64,000 nt of DNA, taken from Nageia nagi. Its lineage: Eukaryota > Pinophyta. The DNA lies in NCBI GenBank assembly GCA_050084985.1, contig JBITNC010000001.1, positions 131,130,001-131,194,000 of the forward strand, written 5' to 3'. Within the stretch, counting starts at the first letter, position 1, and the number at the start of each line of letters is the position of its first letter. The notes below the pieces were generated by a model. The model worked only from the letters and a program-made list of their open reading frames with translations. It made no database searches and was not told where the DNA came from. Made by a program: the position numbers and the translations under genes. Below, in pieces: positions 37,101-49,199 of the stretch.

Positions 37101-37794
37101 ATTCTTGAATTCCTATGTTGAATTCATGTTTGTGATGAAAACTTCACCCCTAGGAGGATTCTATGTTGTAGTGTTAATTTTATTGTACACCTTCATGGTA
37201 AGTTTGCTCTACATGAGGAACTTGTTGTACAAATTTTTAGAGTAAAATATTGGCCAATATAACACTATTCAATTATCCATGTGTGAGGAACTCATATGTA
37301 TCTTTTGGCATTATTCAGTTATCCATATGTGAAAAACTCATATGTGCATTTTGATATGCTCTATTGTGTAATCAACACATTTTTTGTATACAATAGGTGA
37401 CTATGAGTTTTGTCTTGGCATCTTTGTGATGACTTATAGTGCACCATTGATCAGTTTATGATGGCATTTGTTTGATTCATCTAATCTTGTTGATATGAAT
37501 ATGTTGCATCTAACTGATCTTGTTATTTGAGCTACTTATGACTTGATGGTTCCTTTGGGATTGTAGGTTACTTCAAATATGTAGGCTCATGGAGACTCTT
37601 CATGAATTTTAGTTGGATGATTAGTTCATGTGTATTGAAACTAGTTATGGTTAATGATTGTATTTGGCAAAGTAGTGAGTCTCAAACTAGATCTTTCTTA
37701 CTTCATAAATATATAAAAATTTCTCATCTCTATTGTATCTATTTGAAGAACTCACTTACTTTCTCTCTTATTCACTCTATCTCAATATTGCATT
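37101..37794 (+). other. Non-coding 3' region of copia element 2
   Basis: About 0.7 kb between pol and PPT, collinear with 10876-11642 of element 1. It has one unit of the repeat that is tandem in element 1, plus two units of 'ttatccatatgtgaraaact' type (37275-37350). The block 37393-37462 is strikingly similar to 11198-11270. Confidence 0.8.
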
Positions 37795-37803
37795 AAGGGG
37801 GAG
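37795..37803 (+). promoter_or_regulatory. Polypurine tract of copia element 2
   Basis: 'aagggggag' directly precedes TGTTGGAATG. Confidence 0.88.
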
Positions 37804-37865
37804 TGTTGGAATGTATAATGCATCATTGTAAAGGTTTTATAATAATCTTCTATGTAAGTTCAATA
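37804..37865 (+). repeat. Truncated 3' LTR of copia element 2
   Basis: About 60 bp matching the first 60 bp of the 5' LTR (a few differences), then chromovirus RT sequence. About 440 bp of LTR are deleted. Confidence 0.85.
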
Positions 37866-38300
37866 CTACCAAGTTTTAAAAGCTATCTTATGGGTATCTA
37901 ATCCCTTAATTTTTAGTTGATGGTATCTTGATCTCATATTTATCTTGGAGAAAATACCAACATCTTTGAATTAATTGAACAAATCATCAATCCTAGGCAA
38001 GGGATGCTTATTCTTGATGTGGACCTTATTCAACATCATATAATCAATACATAATCTCAACATTTTATCTTTCTTTTTTACAAACAATACAGGAGTACCC
38101 CATGGTGATTCACTTGGTTTTATCAACCCTTATTCTAACAAATCTTGCAATTGTACCTTCAACTCCTACATCGTAGTGGTGTTCATTCTATATGGGGTTC
38201 TAGAAATAGGTTAACCTCCTGGTACTAAATCTATCAAGAAGTTAAATTCGGAGTAATTTGGGTGGATATTTAGGGAATACATCTTTGTATTCTCTTAACA
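37866..38300 (-). pseudogene. Chromovirus reverse transcriptase, N-terminal half
   Basis: Reverse frame: '[16 protein letters not shown]', '[20 protein letters not shown]', '[11 protein letters not shown]'-like, 'DVGIFSKINMRSRYHQLKIK' and 'GLDTHKIAFKT'. These are RT blocks 1-3 of gypsy elements; the first catalytic Asp ('FSKIDL' in relatives) reads Asn. The frame stops at the copia element 2 junction and resumes at 29909. Confidence 0.88.
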
Positions 38301-38880
38301 TAGGGTACTTACTTAACAAATCTATCTCTTTATCCTCTTATTCCACTTCCTTAACCTTGATTGCATAAATCATCTCTCATTTTATAATGCTTATTATAAC
38401 TTCCATGGCTATGATCAAGTAAGGTTCAAAATATCTTTGATTATTGTACACTTTGTATCAATTTTGAGATACATTGGTGTATTCTACCCATCTCTCCTAG
38501 AATTCAATTAAAGCTTTATGGGCCATCAACCAATCCATTCCTAATATGATATCATAAAAAGCTAGGGGAACCACATACAAATCCTACATAATAGTTTCTT
38601 TAGGTAATTCTAGTTCAACATTCCTAAATAATTATCTAACAAGGTATTTTTGACCCAATCCAAACTCCACTTACCACCTATTTGCCAAAATCTTAGTGCC
38701 CTTGACATATCCTTAACTAAGGAATTTGAAATAAAACTATTTGTAGCATCACAATCTATCAAAACCTTAAAATATTTATCAAAATTTTTACCATGGATTT
38801 GGAGATATGTGGCTTATCCTTTGTTCTCTCCTGATTTGGTATTTACAAAGATTTAATGGTCTTTGGGTGGATCTATCTTT
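38301..38880 (-). pseudogene. Chromovirus protease
   Basis: Reverse frame near 38690-38760 reads 'DCDATNSFISNSLVKDMSRA', corresponding to 'iDsGATHSFIs..va'. The catalytic Asp-Ser-Gly is now Asp-Cys-Asp. The plus-strand ORF 38650-38856 is a shadow. It lies between gag and RT, as in all gypsy elements. Confidence 0.75.
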
Positions 38881-40260
38881 AGGGGACATTGATTGGCATA
38901 ATTAGCTCCTCCATAATTCCAACATCCATCTCAAGGAGCTCTATTTTGTTCAAGAAACTTATCTCTTGGTGTATTCTAATTGCCTCTTTTGTTTAGAAAT
39001 CCTTGACCATGATTTCCAAAACTTTGGCCTCCATTTTGAGGATTTTGATGTTGCTTATGAAATTGTTGATTCTTCTTATGGAAATTCTTCTTATTAAAGC
39101 CTTTATTCGCAAATGGTCTCTTCTCAAATTTGGGGTGATTACCATCCTTATAACCATTATTATATTCTTTGACCTTCTTGTTGCTTGTCTGTTGTGCTTG
39201 ATGCTCTGCACTATGATTCTTCTAGTGGATTTCCTTATCTTTTTCATCTAAAAGCTTGTATTTTACAAATTTCTTCTTGATTCCCAAGTTAGTTTCTTCC
39301 CTTTTTGCAAGGTCATATGCCTCTTCCAATATTTTGGGATTCAATACATTTACCATAGTCTTGATCTTTGAATCTAACCCCATAAGGAATCTATGTACCT
39401 TCATATGATTCTTATTTTTTGGGATGTACTTAATAAGTTTAACAAATCTTTGGTGATAAATCTAAACAATCATGGATCCTTTTTGAAAAGTATAGTATTG
39501 TTCATACTTTCTATCATAGTACACCTAAGGAATGAATCTATTACAATATGTTGCAATAAATTTTGGCCACTTCAAGTACTAGATCTCATGCTTAATATTA
39601 TATGTGTTCCATCATTCTAGAGTAATATCCTAAAAATTGTAGGTATCCTATACCATTTTAGTCTCCAACAACACATTTTTCATTGAAAAGTAGGTTTTTG
39701 CTTCTTCTAACCATACTTCCTCTTATTCACCTTCTTATTTATCGTTATATTTTATAATTTGAGCTTTCTTCAAATTTGCTAGAAGTTCTTGTTCAATGCT
39801 TTCCTGGATCTAATCTTCTATCCCTTCAGGTCTTGCTTATCCTGGAACAAGTTCTTCTCTTGGAGGTTTAGCCCTTAGATTCAACAAATTATTTATTGTT
39901 TTTTATTTCTCTACCACCTACTCTTGTAATATTATGATGGCTTCTTATCCTCCATTATTTTAGATGGAATAACTTAAGGAACTCTCATTCTCATTTCTAG
40001 GAACCCTTTTGTCGTCATTCTTCATTATTCTATTTCTAGCATTTTGACCCCTACCATTTTCATTTTGGCCCCTAACATTTTTTTAGTTTTCCTTGGCATT
40101 ATTATTCATGGGAAGGCCATTTTCAACACCTTATTACTGGTTGCTTAAAGCTCTTACCACACATCTTGGAATTGCCATAATCTGATTCCACCAAATGGTA
40201 TTATTATTAGGCTTAAGCATACTCATCTTGACTTCCTAAACTCTTATAGCAAAAGAATCA
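38881..40260 (-). pseudogene. Chromovirus gag
   Basis: Reverse frame at 39222-39404 gives 'VHRFLMGLDSKIKTMVNVLN' and 'ILEEAYDLAKREE', the retrotrans_gag C-terminal part ('F..GL...i...v......sl.eA...A...E'). A basic, Gln-rich linker follows. The knuckle at 38895-38940 reads 'CWNYGGANYANQCP': two of four CCHC ligands are Tyr (Cys and His lost by transitions). The plus-strand frames at 39003 and 39393 are shadows. The N-terminal half (39600-40260) is heavily broken. Confidence 0.75.
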
Positions 40261-40290
40261 TGGATGATAGATCTAAAATTTTGAACTTGA

Positions 40291-40303
40291 CTCTTTGATA
40301 CTA
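40291..40303 (-). promoter_or_regulatory. Primer-binding site of chromovirus
   Basis: Reverse strand 'tagtatcaaag' is the initiator-Met PBS 'tggtatcagag' with two G-to-A changes, next to the 5' LTR end. Confidence 0.8.
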
Positions 40304-40304
40304 A

Positions 40305-43300
40305 TGTAATGCATCCTCTATAAAACCCTAAAATTTTAGACCCAATTTTTTTATTAGTTTAAATGCCTAAAAGATCTAGGAAAGGATTTAGGTGATCCAT
40401 ATGAGGTTGTTAATGTTGCTAGTTAGTCAGCACCCATATGGCAAGATTAGATAAAGTATGTATTATCCAACCCTAATTAAATCTAGTATGGTGTTCACTC
40501 CATAACACTCATACCATTGAGGAGACACATTAAATGTGATCCCACCATTTTCACTACATGAACTATGTAGCTGACATTTTAGACACAACATAGTGGTTTC
40601 CTACTCAAGGTCCATATCACTTGAGATAATGTACATCCACTAGGTTACACATCCTCACCTAATGATAACCCTTCAACTCACAGGAGTAGATAGTTTATCT
40701 AAGGAAAAATTCCTTATGAGCGAGAAATATCATTTCCTATGGAAAAGTTCTCATACTTCTATGTACTTAACTACAAGTAGTATGAATACTAAATTACCTT
40801 CAAATAGTAACCATAATTTTATCAATTCCTATCCTCATATGACACCATGTCAAGGATATGAGATATTAACCTATTCATATCTATCAGCTAGGGTCACCAT
40901 GGAATCTAGCATCCCCATGCCCATATCTTGGGGAGCAATGGGTATCAAAATAATACCCTCAAGTGTTTTGTATAATCTAATTCATTTTAAGCAATGATAT
41001 AAAATAAAAACCACCCATGACCTAATGATACCATATCGTATGTAGGAAGACTAAAAAACACTTATTTAGGAAGTCACAAGAGATCTAAAGTACTATAAAT
41101 ATCCCATACATATGGTACTATGTAATTAATACCACTTTATAAAAGTTATCATACTAATATGTAGTAATGTGCCTTGAGATGATACCAAAGTTAGCTACTA
41201 CTATAAAGGAAGTATGATACGAAGTGGTCCATACATAAGGAATATTCTTTTGGAATGTTGTTTAGTGAGGGAGGTTCAACTAATGAATATTCCATATCAT
41301 CTTCATTATCAAACCCATCTAGAAGTTTTCTTTTTGGTTGAATTCATTCTTTTAGGATTTTCTCTTTCATTTAGGTTATTTTGAGTTTACTACTCATGGA
41401 TTACATTATCATATGTATTAGATATTTATGGATTGTTGTTAAGGTTTACCATTAAACCCATGTAACAATATCGATATAATACAATGCCATTAACTTCCTA
41501 CTAATTACTCCACTTGAACCATTATAATTCCATCTTAACTAATTATAAATCATCCTTTAAGAGGTAACATATACTAAAGGTATTAGATATACACTTATAT
41601 TATCTAATTTGTTCTCAATTTGATTTTTAGGATATACTAAGATCCCCTTGTTTACCTTTAGATCATCCTCTACATTCTCAATAAGGATTCTATACCTATT
41701 TAAAATCATTAAGATTACTTATTTATAGGGTGTAATATAAACTTCTTTACCTTCTTGATTTGGATTATGTATTTATTGGAGTTACTTTGTTAGGCTTTCA
41801 CTTATCAAATATTAATTTACTAAACTCTTATCCCATCTACAAGGAATTAGGTTTAATAACAACCTATATAGAATGCTCATGAAAATCAACACTCTACTTC
41901 AAACTAATCTCCTTTATCCCTTTCTATGAATTAAACTTATTGGTAGGGTGTAAAATTAAACACATTCATATAATTGAGTTAGGGTATATCTTTACCACCC
42001 TAATGATTTTTTACTTACCTTAGTAATTATATTTCTAACTATCTTATACCAAATTCCATTTGATCATTCATTTAAAAGAATAAAATAAATTCTTAGATTT
42101 CAATGCTATAGTACTATTCATACATTTTTCTTGTATTACAAATCTTGTTTACACGTTATATTTTATGTCAAGACATACTAAAGTAATCGAATTCATACTC
42201 ATCATAAAACATTAGGTTAGGGATTACACTTTTTTTTAAAGTAAGGTATTATTTTAAAAAGATATCTTAAATACCATTCAATAACTACCTTATAGGGAAT
42301 ATAAATGTTTTCTAAGAACCCATTTAAGTTAAAATTAGAATAAATACTTATTAAAGTAAAATCTAAAATATTACATGAAGACTCCATTAATTGGGAATGC
42401 AAAGTTATTACATAAGGAGAATAAAAGAAGGTAACCCTAAATATTTAATAAGGGTACCTTACAAATTTGAGCTAGCAATTACATAATAGTTATTTCAAGA
42501 AGTAATTTAAAGTTATTCAATACATCATCATCCTCTTGATGTAGAGTTTTCATCTTCATCTTCCAAGCTTCTTCCAAGATTCTAAGGAGATTGGGTCGAG
42601 TACTAAGTAGGTGAAGAGTTTAAGGATCAGGACAACACTCTTTTCACTTTGACCATAATGAAAATCTAATTGAACTACAATATTTTCTTTCATTTAAAAA
42701 ACTCCTATTTACAAACCTCAGGAGGATTTAGGTCCTTTCTAGGACTACCTTCTTTCCTTGGTCACATAGTAAGATTTGCAATCTAATCAATGCACACGCA
42801 TCCATCTCAAAATATTTCATAATCATCTCATATTTCCAAGATTTACTGATACCTATTATTTATCACATAAATTCCAATGAACCTTGTATATCTTATTCTC
42901 TATATAATTTCACAATAGTCAAGTATTAAGTTCTCATTGTGAAATTTGCCTACCATTTAACCATGTATGAACTTGCTATATATATTAATTGATGCCTTCA
43001 TACATAAATTCCATTAATCGTATTATACCAAGGTTATAAAAATAAGATCACTTTATGAATTTGTACTCTGACCTTATTTATTTGGTGTGGTATATCTAAA
43101 ATACATTTCATTAATCTTTAGCCACTATTTCTTATACTCTTCCTTTGCTCTTGCGAGTATCATTTTTATGAAGATAGAGTTAGAGCAAGATGCATGGTAT
43201 TCTTGGATGATGTAAGAGAGGTAATAGTTACCCTATGTTTTGGACTCCAAAATGCCTTTGCAATGTTATTTGCTACTATAAAGATATATCCTAATGATGT

Positions 43301-45388
43301 TGGAAAATGTAACATTATACCTAGTGGCTCTACGCCACTCCTTTAGAGAAACATAACATATTTCTATGCTACTAACTCATTTAGTCTTCTTACAGTCCTC
43401 ATCAATTCAATGGTTAACTAATAGATTCCACATAGCTATCAAGGTAAAATGTGGAGAGAAGGAAGATTATCTTAGTAGGTTTTCAAAGTGTGAGGACTTC
43501 TCAAATGGATGTAGATGAAAGACAACCCTTACCCATAAGCTTAGAGTTGGAGTTAAAAGTCACAAAGAAGATTATTGAAATATTTAATAAATGCATCAGT
43601 GATTGTAATGCAAAATAAATAGAATATAGAATAGAGATGAGATGTGTGTGACTAGTTTGTCAAACATTCTCTTCAAAATACTACCTCAAATGGTGCAATG
43701 TTGGTTGGGTATACATATTAATGGTTTTCTAAAAGGATTAGAGAGGCATTTAAGCCAATACAACTATCAAATGTAAATCCAAACTCTACAAACATTCATA
43801 AGTAATTCCTAGCACGTGCCATCATGGAATTTCAAGAAAAAGGTATGGAGAGCCATCAAAGAGTATTTGAGTTGGTTTTTCATCAAATTTTGTGCTTTTG
43901 AATGCCTAATATGTAAGAAATACCTAAGGTTCAAAAATGATTTGATAACAAGTGCACAATATGGATTTTTGCACAAGGTGCACAATGCTCAATATTAAAT
44001 CTAAACTATGAAACCTTTGCCAACATTTTTCTAGCATGGGCTATTATGGAACCTCTAGAATGAAATTTGAAATCTATCATGAAGCATGGATGAAAGGCTT
44101 GGGAGAGACTCAAAACTTTTGTAAGTAAATTCCATGAGCATTCATGATAAGGGAGTTATCAAATCAACTAAATAAAATAGTAATAGGCCATAATATTTTG
44201 TACATGAATCCTACTCAACAATATATTTCAAATAAATAATATAAAAGATATATCTCTTTCAAAAAGAAAAAGGTACCAACTATCACATGTAGTATATTAA
44301 ATAAACTAGGTAACATGTCCTTTCAAATGGATCAAGGCGGCCATTATCATCAACTATTTTCATATACTTTTATCAAAGAATCCTACCATACACATTTTAA
44401 ATTACACCAAGCAGGAATACTTTTTTTAAAATAGGCATTTTAGCTTTATCATCTAAAATGCAAAAGAATGCACCTAGAGTTGGGTAGGGAGAGACTTCTT
44501 TCTTCATGTAACTCTACACCCAACGCTTGAGAATAACAATAATGAGATAGTAGATAGATGTTTTTCCTAATGTTCTACCCTCCTATTTATAACTAAGAAG
44601 GTTCACATATGTCTAAATGAACATCTACTCATCCCTTTAATAATTTTTATGGTAGGTTTTATTAAAGTTATTGATGATTGTAGTGGCATTAAATACTTTG
44701 GAACCTTTTTTATTAACTAACAAATTAGTGCCAACTATTTCCCATACCCTACACAAGCAAATAAACTAAGTAGGATCATAACTCAATTATTTTCATAAAC
44801 CATTAAATACCTTACGATATACATAAAGTGATATTAGTTCTACCACTTTTTAAATTTTACTCTATTTTACTAACAACTATAAGTAAAAATTTGAATTAAA
44901 AAGAAGGGAATATTCTTTGCCTTCCTTTTTTGAATTTAAATTACAAAAATTCATAATAGGAAGTTAATCACACATATTACTTATGATAGTCACCTCGTTC
45001 TGTAGGATAAATTGTTAATCCATATTCACATCCATAAACATACATTCATCATGAAAATTGACATTCATGACTAATTATTCTACCATGCAACTACATGATC
45101 TATGATGGTCATTAGGGTTTATCAGCAAACTAATGCTAATCATTTCCTCACTCTTACCCTTTTGTTCTTATCACCAATTAACCCTTGGTTCCTTGGGTCT
45201 TTTCTCGCACTTTCCATTTCAATTTAACCTATGACCTATGTCAAAACATATCTAACCTAGCATCAAATTGAGACAATAAAGCATATCACTAATCAAAACT
45301 TACCATCACATAGCTTAATTCAAATTGAATCTCATTAGGACCTTGATGGTACTCAAGTATTAAAATTACAATTGGGTGGGTCATTATA
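40305..45388 (-). repeat. 5' LTR of chromovirus (5084 bp)
   Basis: Partner of 24038-27558. It carries two segments (43013-43800 and 43822-44577) absent from the left LTR. The 21 bases between them (43801-43821) are retained in the left copy at 26734-26754. So the left LTR probably lost about 1.54 kb in two deletions, and the original LTR was about 5.1 kb. No coding capacity recognised. Confidence 0.9.
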
Positions 45389-45935
45389 ATGGAATCACAT
45401 TGCTAAATGGGTGACCAAATATTTCATGCTAAATGGTAGGTACAATATCATTTTTTGCCCTCACCTGGTTCTTCTTTATCATTTCAAATGGAGGGAGGAA
45501 TTTTGTATCTATTTCCCTTTCTTTCTAGTAGAATCAATTAGGACATCTATTAATGACGTCAAGAATAGGGAAGAAATCTAATTAAGAAACCTAGGCCTTA
45601 TCACATTCCTCTATCAGAAAGCCCTTATGGAAACCCCTAGAAAAAAAATTAATTTCAGTTAGGTAGTTGAAGGAAGTAGCTCTGGTAAAGATATTCCCAT
45701 GAAATCTAGCAAGAGAAAGGAGAGAACCTATAGAAAAGAGGCCCAAGGTACTCCAAGTCTAGCAAAAAAGGAGAAAAACCCAAATGAGAAATAAGATAGG
45801 CAAAAGGGGAAAATAATAGAAAAGGTGATATCTCCTAGAAAGACTAAGAGTAGTCATAAGAGCACTATAGTACACACCCCTCAAACTAGTCATCGAATGT
45901 TAACTAGATCCTAGAGCTCTAAGGGAAAAAGGTAA
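45389..45935 (+). pseudogene. Unrecognised reading frame, right half
   Basis: From TGG at 45390 the frame runs 182 codons to a TAA at 45933, with four internal stops that look like decayed Gln or similar codons. Segments: 'WNHIAKWVTKYFMLNGRYNI', 'HLVLLYHFKWREEFCIYFPF' and 'VESIRTSINDVKNREEI', then a Lys-rich tail ('KSSKRKERTYRKEAQG', 'PRKTKSSHKSTIVHTP', 'SHRMLTRS'). With 23393-24037 it would form a protein of about 395 residues with a basic C-terminus. One base must be gained or lost near the junction to link the frames. No family recognised. Confidence 0.55.
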
Positions 45936-48683
45936 ATCCTAAAGAAGATAGTGAGAATGTTGTGAATATTTAATATGATAGCCAAGTTGAGGAAACCCAT
46001 ATGGCCTTTGCTAAAGAACAGGAGAAGACCCCTCCCCCTTCTCCATCCAAATATTTTTAGACCATTGACTCCATAGTAGGAATATTAAAAGAGCCATCAG
46101 AGCTATTAGAACCTCCATAGCAAACCCCAAGCCTATCATGGACCCTATTCCTCAAGCCACAAAAGAGACCCTTGAGAAGAATTTTGGGGGTGACCATGCT
46201 AAGCATACTAAAGATAAGGAAGGAACTAAAGATATTAAGTCTAGTAACCTTGACCAACTAAAGTCTCAAGGAATGGAAGAAGTCTAGTCTATTGAATGTA
46301 AAGTTATGCCTACCTTTGTTTATAGGTCTCAAGTTGTACATTCTAATAGTGTGCCTCCTGATATTCCATCACAAAAATAAGAACAACCTAGGTAGAGTAA
46401 AAATATTGAAGAAACTCAATCCAACAAAGGACTAAACCCCTCTAAGAAGAGAAATGCATAGCCTTGAAGCAAAAGTGAATACCTCTAAGATTCTTACTAT
46501 CAAGCCTTTAGCTTGGATCCTAATAGACCAGCCCATTCCCATAAATGATGCATCAGTACTATGATTCAAATTCCAAACTAGAGTTGAAGCAAAAAAGAAA
46601 TAAAATTCGATTAACCCCATAAGGAAAGGGGGGAGAAAATCTTAATTTCTAACATGTTCTAAGTTGTGCTCACTATTAAAATATAGTATGTATTTTAGTT
46701 TGAAAGATATTCTAATGAATTTTTGGAATTTTTTTAGCTACTATCTACCCCCTTTTTGGCTACCACTAGGTATAGCTGGGTAGCAATTTCAATTTTCTAA
46801 AACCATTTTTGTGATCGGTTTTGAGGACCCAACTTAAAACTCATGTTTTGATAATATAATTTACCCTTTATTATATATATATAATTTACAATAGAATAAA
46901 TTAATTTTAATTAACAGTAAAAATCATCAAACAAGGTTACATAAAATTAAATAATAGTAAATTATATAAAATGATATTAAATTATAAAATCTTTGTAAAT
47001 AATAAATGATAAGAATAATTTAATAGTTCAAAATTCCTACTAATTGCATCTTAACATTTAATGATAAATAATGTATGTTTTGTACTTTTAACATTTTTAA
47101 TTTTTTTTGTTGGTAGTTCATCTTTATCGATTTATACTTCGAAATTAGATTCAAGTTTAAGGGATTCTCTTCCATCAAAGTTACTCGATAGGTGCACTTA
47201 GATTCATCCATGCTAACAAGGATTCTTCAATTAGACTTTGTAACATATCACTAACATGTGAGGAGAGAGATTTTTGAACCTCAATCTCATAACCACTTTC
47301 TCTAACATGAGTTAATCATTGCTAATATTTTACATTTTACACTTTTTACTATAATGGTAAGAACAATTTAATAGATCCTCTAAATGATCATCTACTTATT
47401 TAATTCCTTATGATGAACAAATTAACAAAAGAAGTATTAATAATTTTTTTTATTAAATGATTAAAATCTTTTGAACAAGTTAATGATCAATTATAATTAT
47501 AAAAATAATCACTTACTTATTTAACTCCTTAAAATCATTATATAAAAAAAAAATAAAACGTTTATATATCAAACAATAAAAATCTTTAAAACAAGTTGAT
47601 GATCAATTATAAACATTTAGATAAATTAAGTGAAGAAGAAATCATAAACTATAACAATCATAAAATCTTTCAAAATAATATAAATAAAATTTCAAATGAT
47701 TTTATTTTTTTTTAAATTAAATTTATATAATATAAACTCAAAAAACTCTTTGAATCTTTTTATTCTTATTTTATAAAATTATACTTTATTTAATACAAAA
47801 TTAATATAATTAAATACACACCAAAAAGATTGAAAGAGTTGAAAAAGTAAAGTCACTTTCTATAAAAATAAAGTCAACATTTACCATCCTTCAAACCTAT
47901 CGGTTTGTATAGAGGTGGGACTTTTTAATCCTAAACATAAACAATTGTAGGATAAAACGATAAATTATAACATTAAGAATGATTTATAACATTATGAGTT
48001 TAATTGTGAGAAAAGATATATCTTTTGCCGTCTTTAAAAAGAGTGTTTTCACATTCGAGAAGAAGAAAAAAAATTAAAAAAATTGCGGACTGTTTACTGT
48101 TTTTAGTTACCAAGCTTTCCCTAAATCCATCTACAACTTTCATCCCTCCATTTACTATTTTAAGGATTTATTACTTGCATTATGTCAAGGTTTCGCTAAG
48201 TGATAATATAGCTGTTACTGTCATTAAGTCCATCATATAATCTTTACATTTCGAATCAAGAAGATGAATATTTTTTCCATAATTTCATTGTCATTCTTTT
48301 TCGTATCTTGCAAGAAAATGTCTCTATGGAGTTTTCCCAAAAGATTCGTTTTCACAGTAGAAAGACTGAGTCCTTGAAAGTGAATCACATAAAAGACAAG
48401 AACAAATCAGTGAAATTCGAATAAAGAAATCAATTTATCAGCTCAGGTTGATGTCACCAGTGACGTATAACCCATCATGTCGTTCACTTCATTTCCAATC
48501 AACTGAAACGATGATAACTTATTTCCTTTTTATAAGATTTAAACAGAAGATCTCTTGCATTTGTATAAATCCATGTAACTTGCCATGGATATGATATGTA
48601 GTTAGATCACAGTTTAACCTTCCTATGCACAGGCTTTCAGGTTTCAGATTTTTTAAGTTGTGTTGTTTTGAGCAAAATTTGCA
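45936..48683. other. AT-rich intergenic DNA upstream of ATX1-like gene
   Basis: 45936-46660 holds broken frames in the wake of the unknown ORF. 46850-47860 is very A+T-rich with no features. The last several hundred bases presumably contain the promoter of the ATX1-like gene; 'ctataaaaata' near 47858 is a possible TATA box, but no transcription start can be fixed. Confidence 0.4.
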
Positions 48684-48684
48684 G

Positions 48685-48778
48685 GTGGGATTTGTTTGCA
48701 TCCTTTGGAGATTATTAAGTTAATGACGATCAATCTAAAGATAATATATTTGTTGGTTTCTGCTTTTTTGGATAACAG
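48685..48778 (+). other. Possible 5'-UTR intron of ATX1-like gene
   Basis: A 'gcag|gtggga' donor at 48685 and 'ggataacag' acceptor ending at 48778 would leave 'gagaagcattaaaggattgg' just ahead of the ATG at 48804. The length (94 bp) is close to that of the coding intron (97 bp). Inference only. Confidence 0.35.
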
Positions 48779-48803
48779 GAGAAGCATTAAAGGATTGGTT
48801 AAG

Positions 48804-49131
48804 ATGCAGACTGTTGTTCTGAAGGTGGGCATGTCATGCCAAGGCTGCGTGGGAGCTGTAAAGAGAGTCTTAGACAAAATGGAAGGTATCCCTTCTCCTT
48901 CCTTTGCTTTCTTGGTTGTTCCCTGTTTTTATCCTACAGATATATTGGTGTTAGATAAAGAAAAGGTGAATGGTGCATGCAGGAGTGGATACATACAATG
49001 TGGATCTTAAAGAGAAGAAAGTGACTGTAAAAGGAAATGTCAAGGCTGAAGACGTTCTGCAGGCTGTCTCCAAAACTGGCAAGGAAACCACCTTCTGGAC
49101 TACTGATGAGAAAGTTGTTGCAGCTTCATAA
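48804..49131 (+). CDS. ATX1: Copper metallochaperone, ATX1/CCH type (two coding exons)
   Basis: Exon 1 is 48804-48885, a GT-AG intron spans 48886-48982 (97 bp), and exon 2 is 48983-49131. The spliced product is 76 aa: '[20 protein letters not shown]' through '[13 protein letters not shown]' to 'KVVAAS'. It is a heavy-metal-associated (HMA) domain with beta-alpha-beta-beta-alpha-beta fold. The Cu(I) ligands are Cys12 and Cys15 in M-S-C-Q-G-C, and the usual Lys-rich face ('[12 protein letters not shown]') is present. Cytosolic ATX1-like proteins hand Cu(I) to P-type ATPases of the RAN1/HMA5 type. There is no C-terminal extension, so it is closer to plant ATX1 than to CCH. The intron falls inside the Gly codon of 'MEGV', a usual place in this family. 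Frame and splice sites are intact and it is the only gene here without damage. The open frame continues upstream to 48696, but the family starts at this Met. Confidence 0.93.
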
Positions 49132-49193
49132 GAATTGTAATAACTGCGAAATATTGTATTAATAAGTTCTCGATTTGATTCCTCAGGTTTTAA

Positions 49194-49199
49194 AATAAA
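49194..49199 (+). terminator. Poly(A) signal of ATX1-like gene
   Basis: 'aataaa' 63 bp after the stop codon. An alternative 'attaataag' lies at about 49158. Confidence 0.55.

Noticed and set aside
38993-39620. Plus-strand hydrophobic ORFs that could be membrane proteins
   Set aside because: They are antisense to chromovirus gag; the hydrophobicity comes from complementing A-rich Lys/Asn codons.
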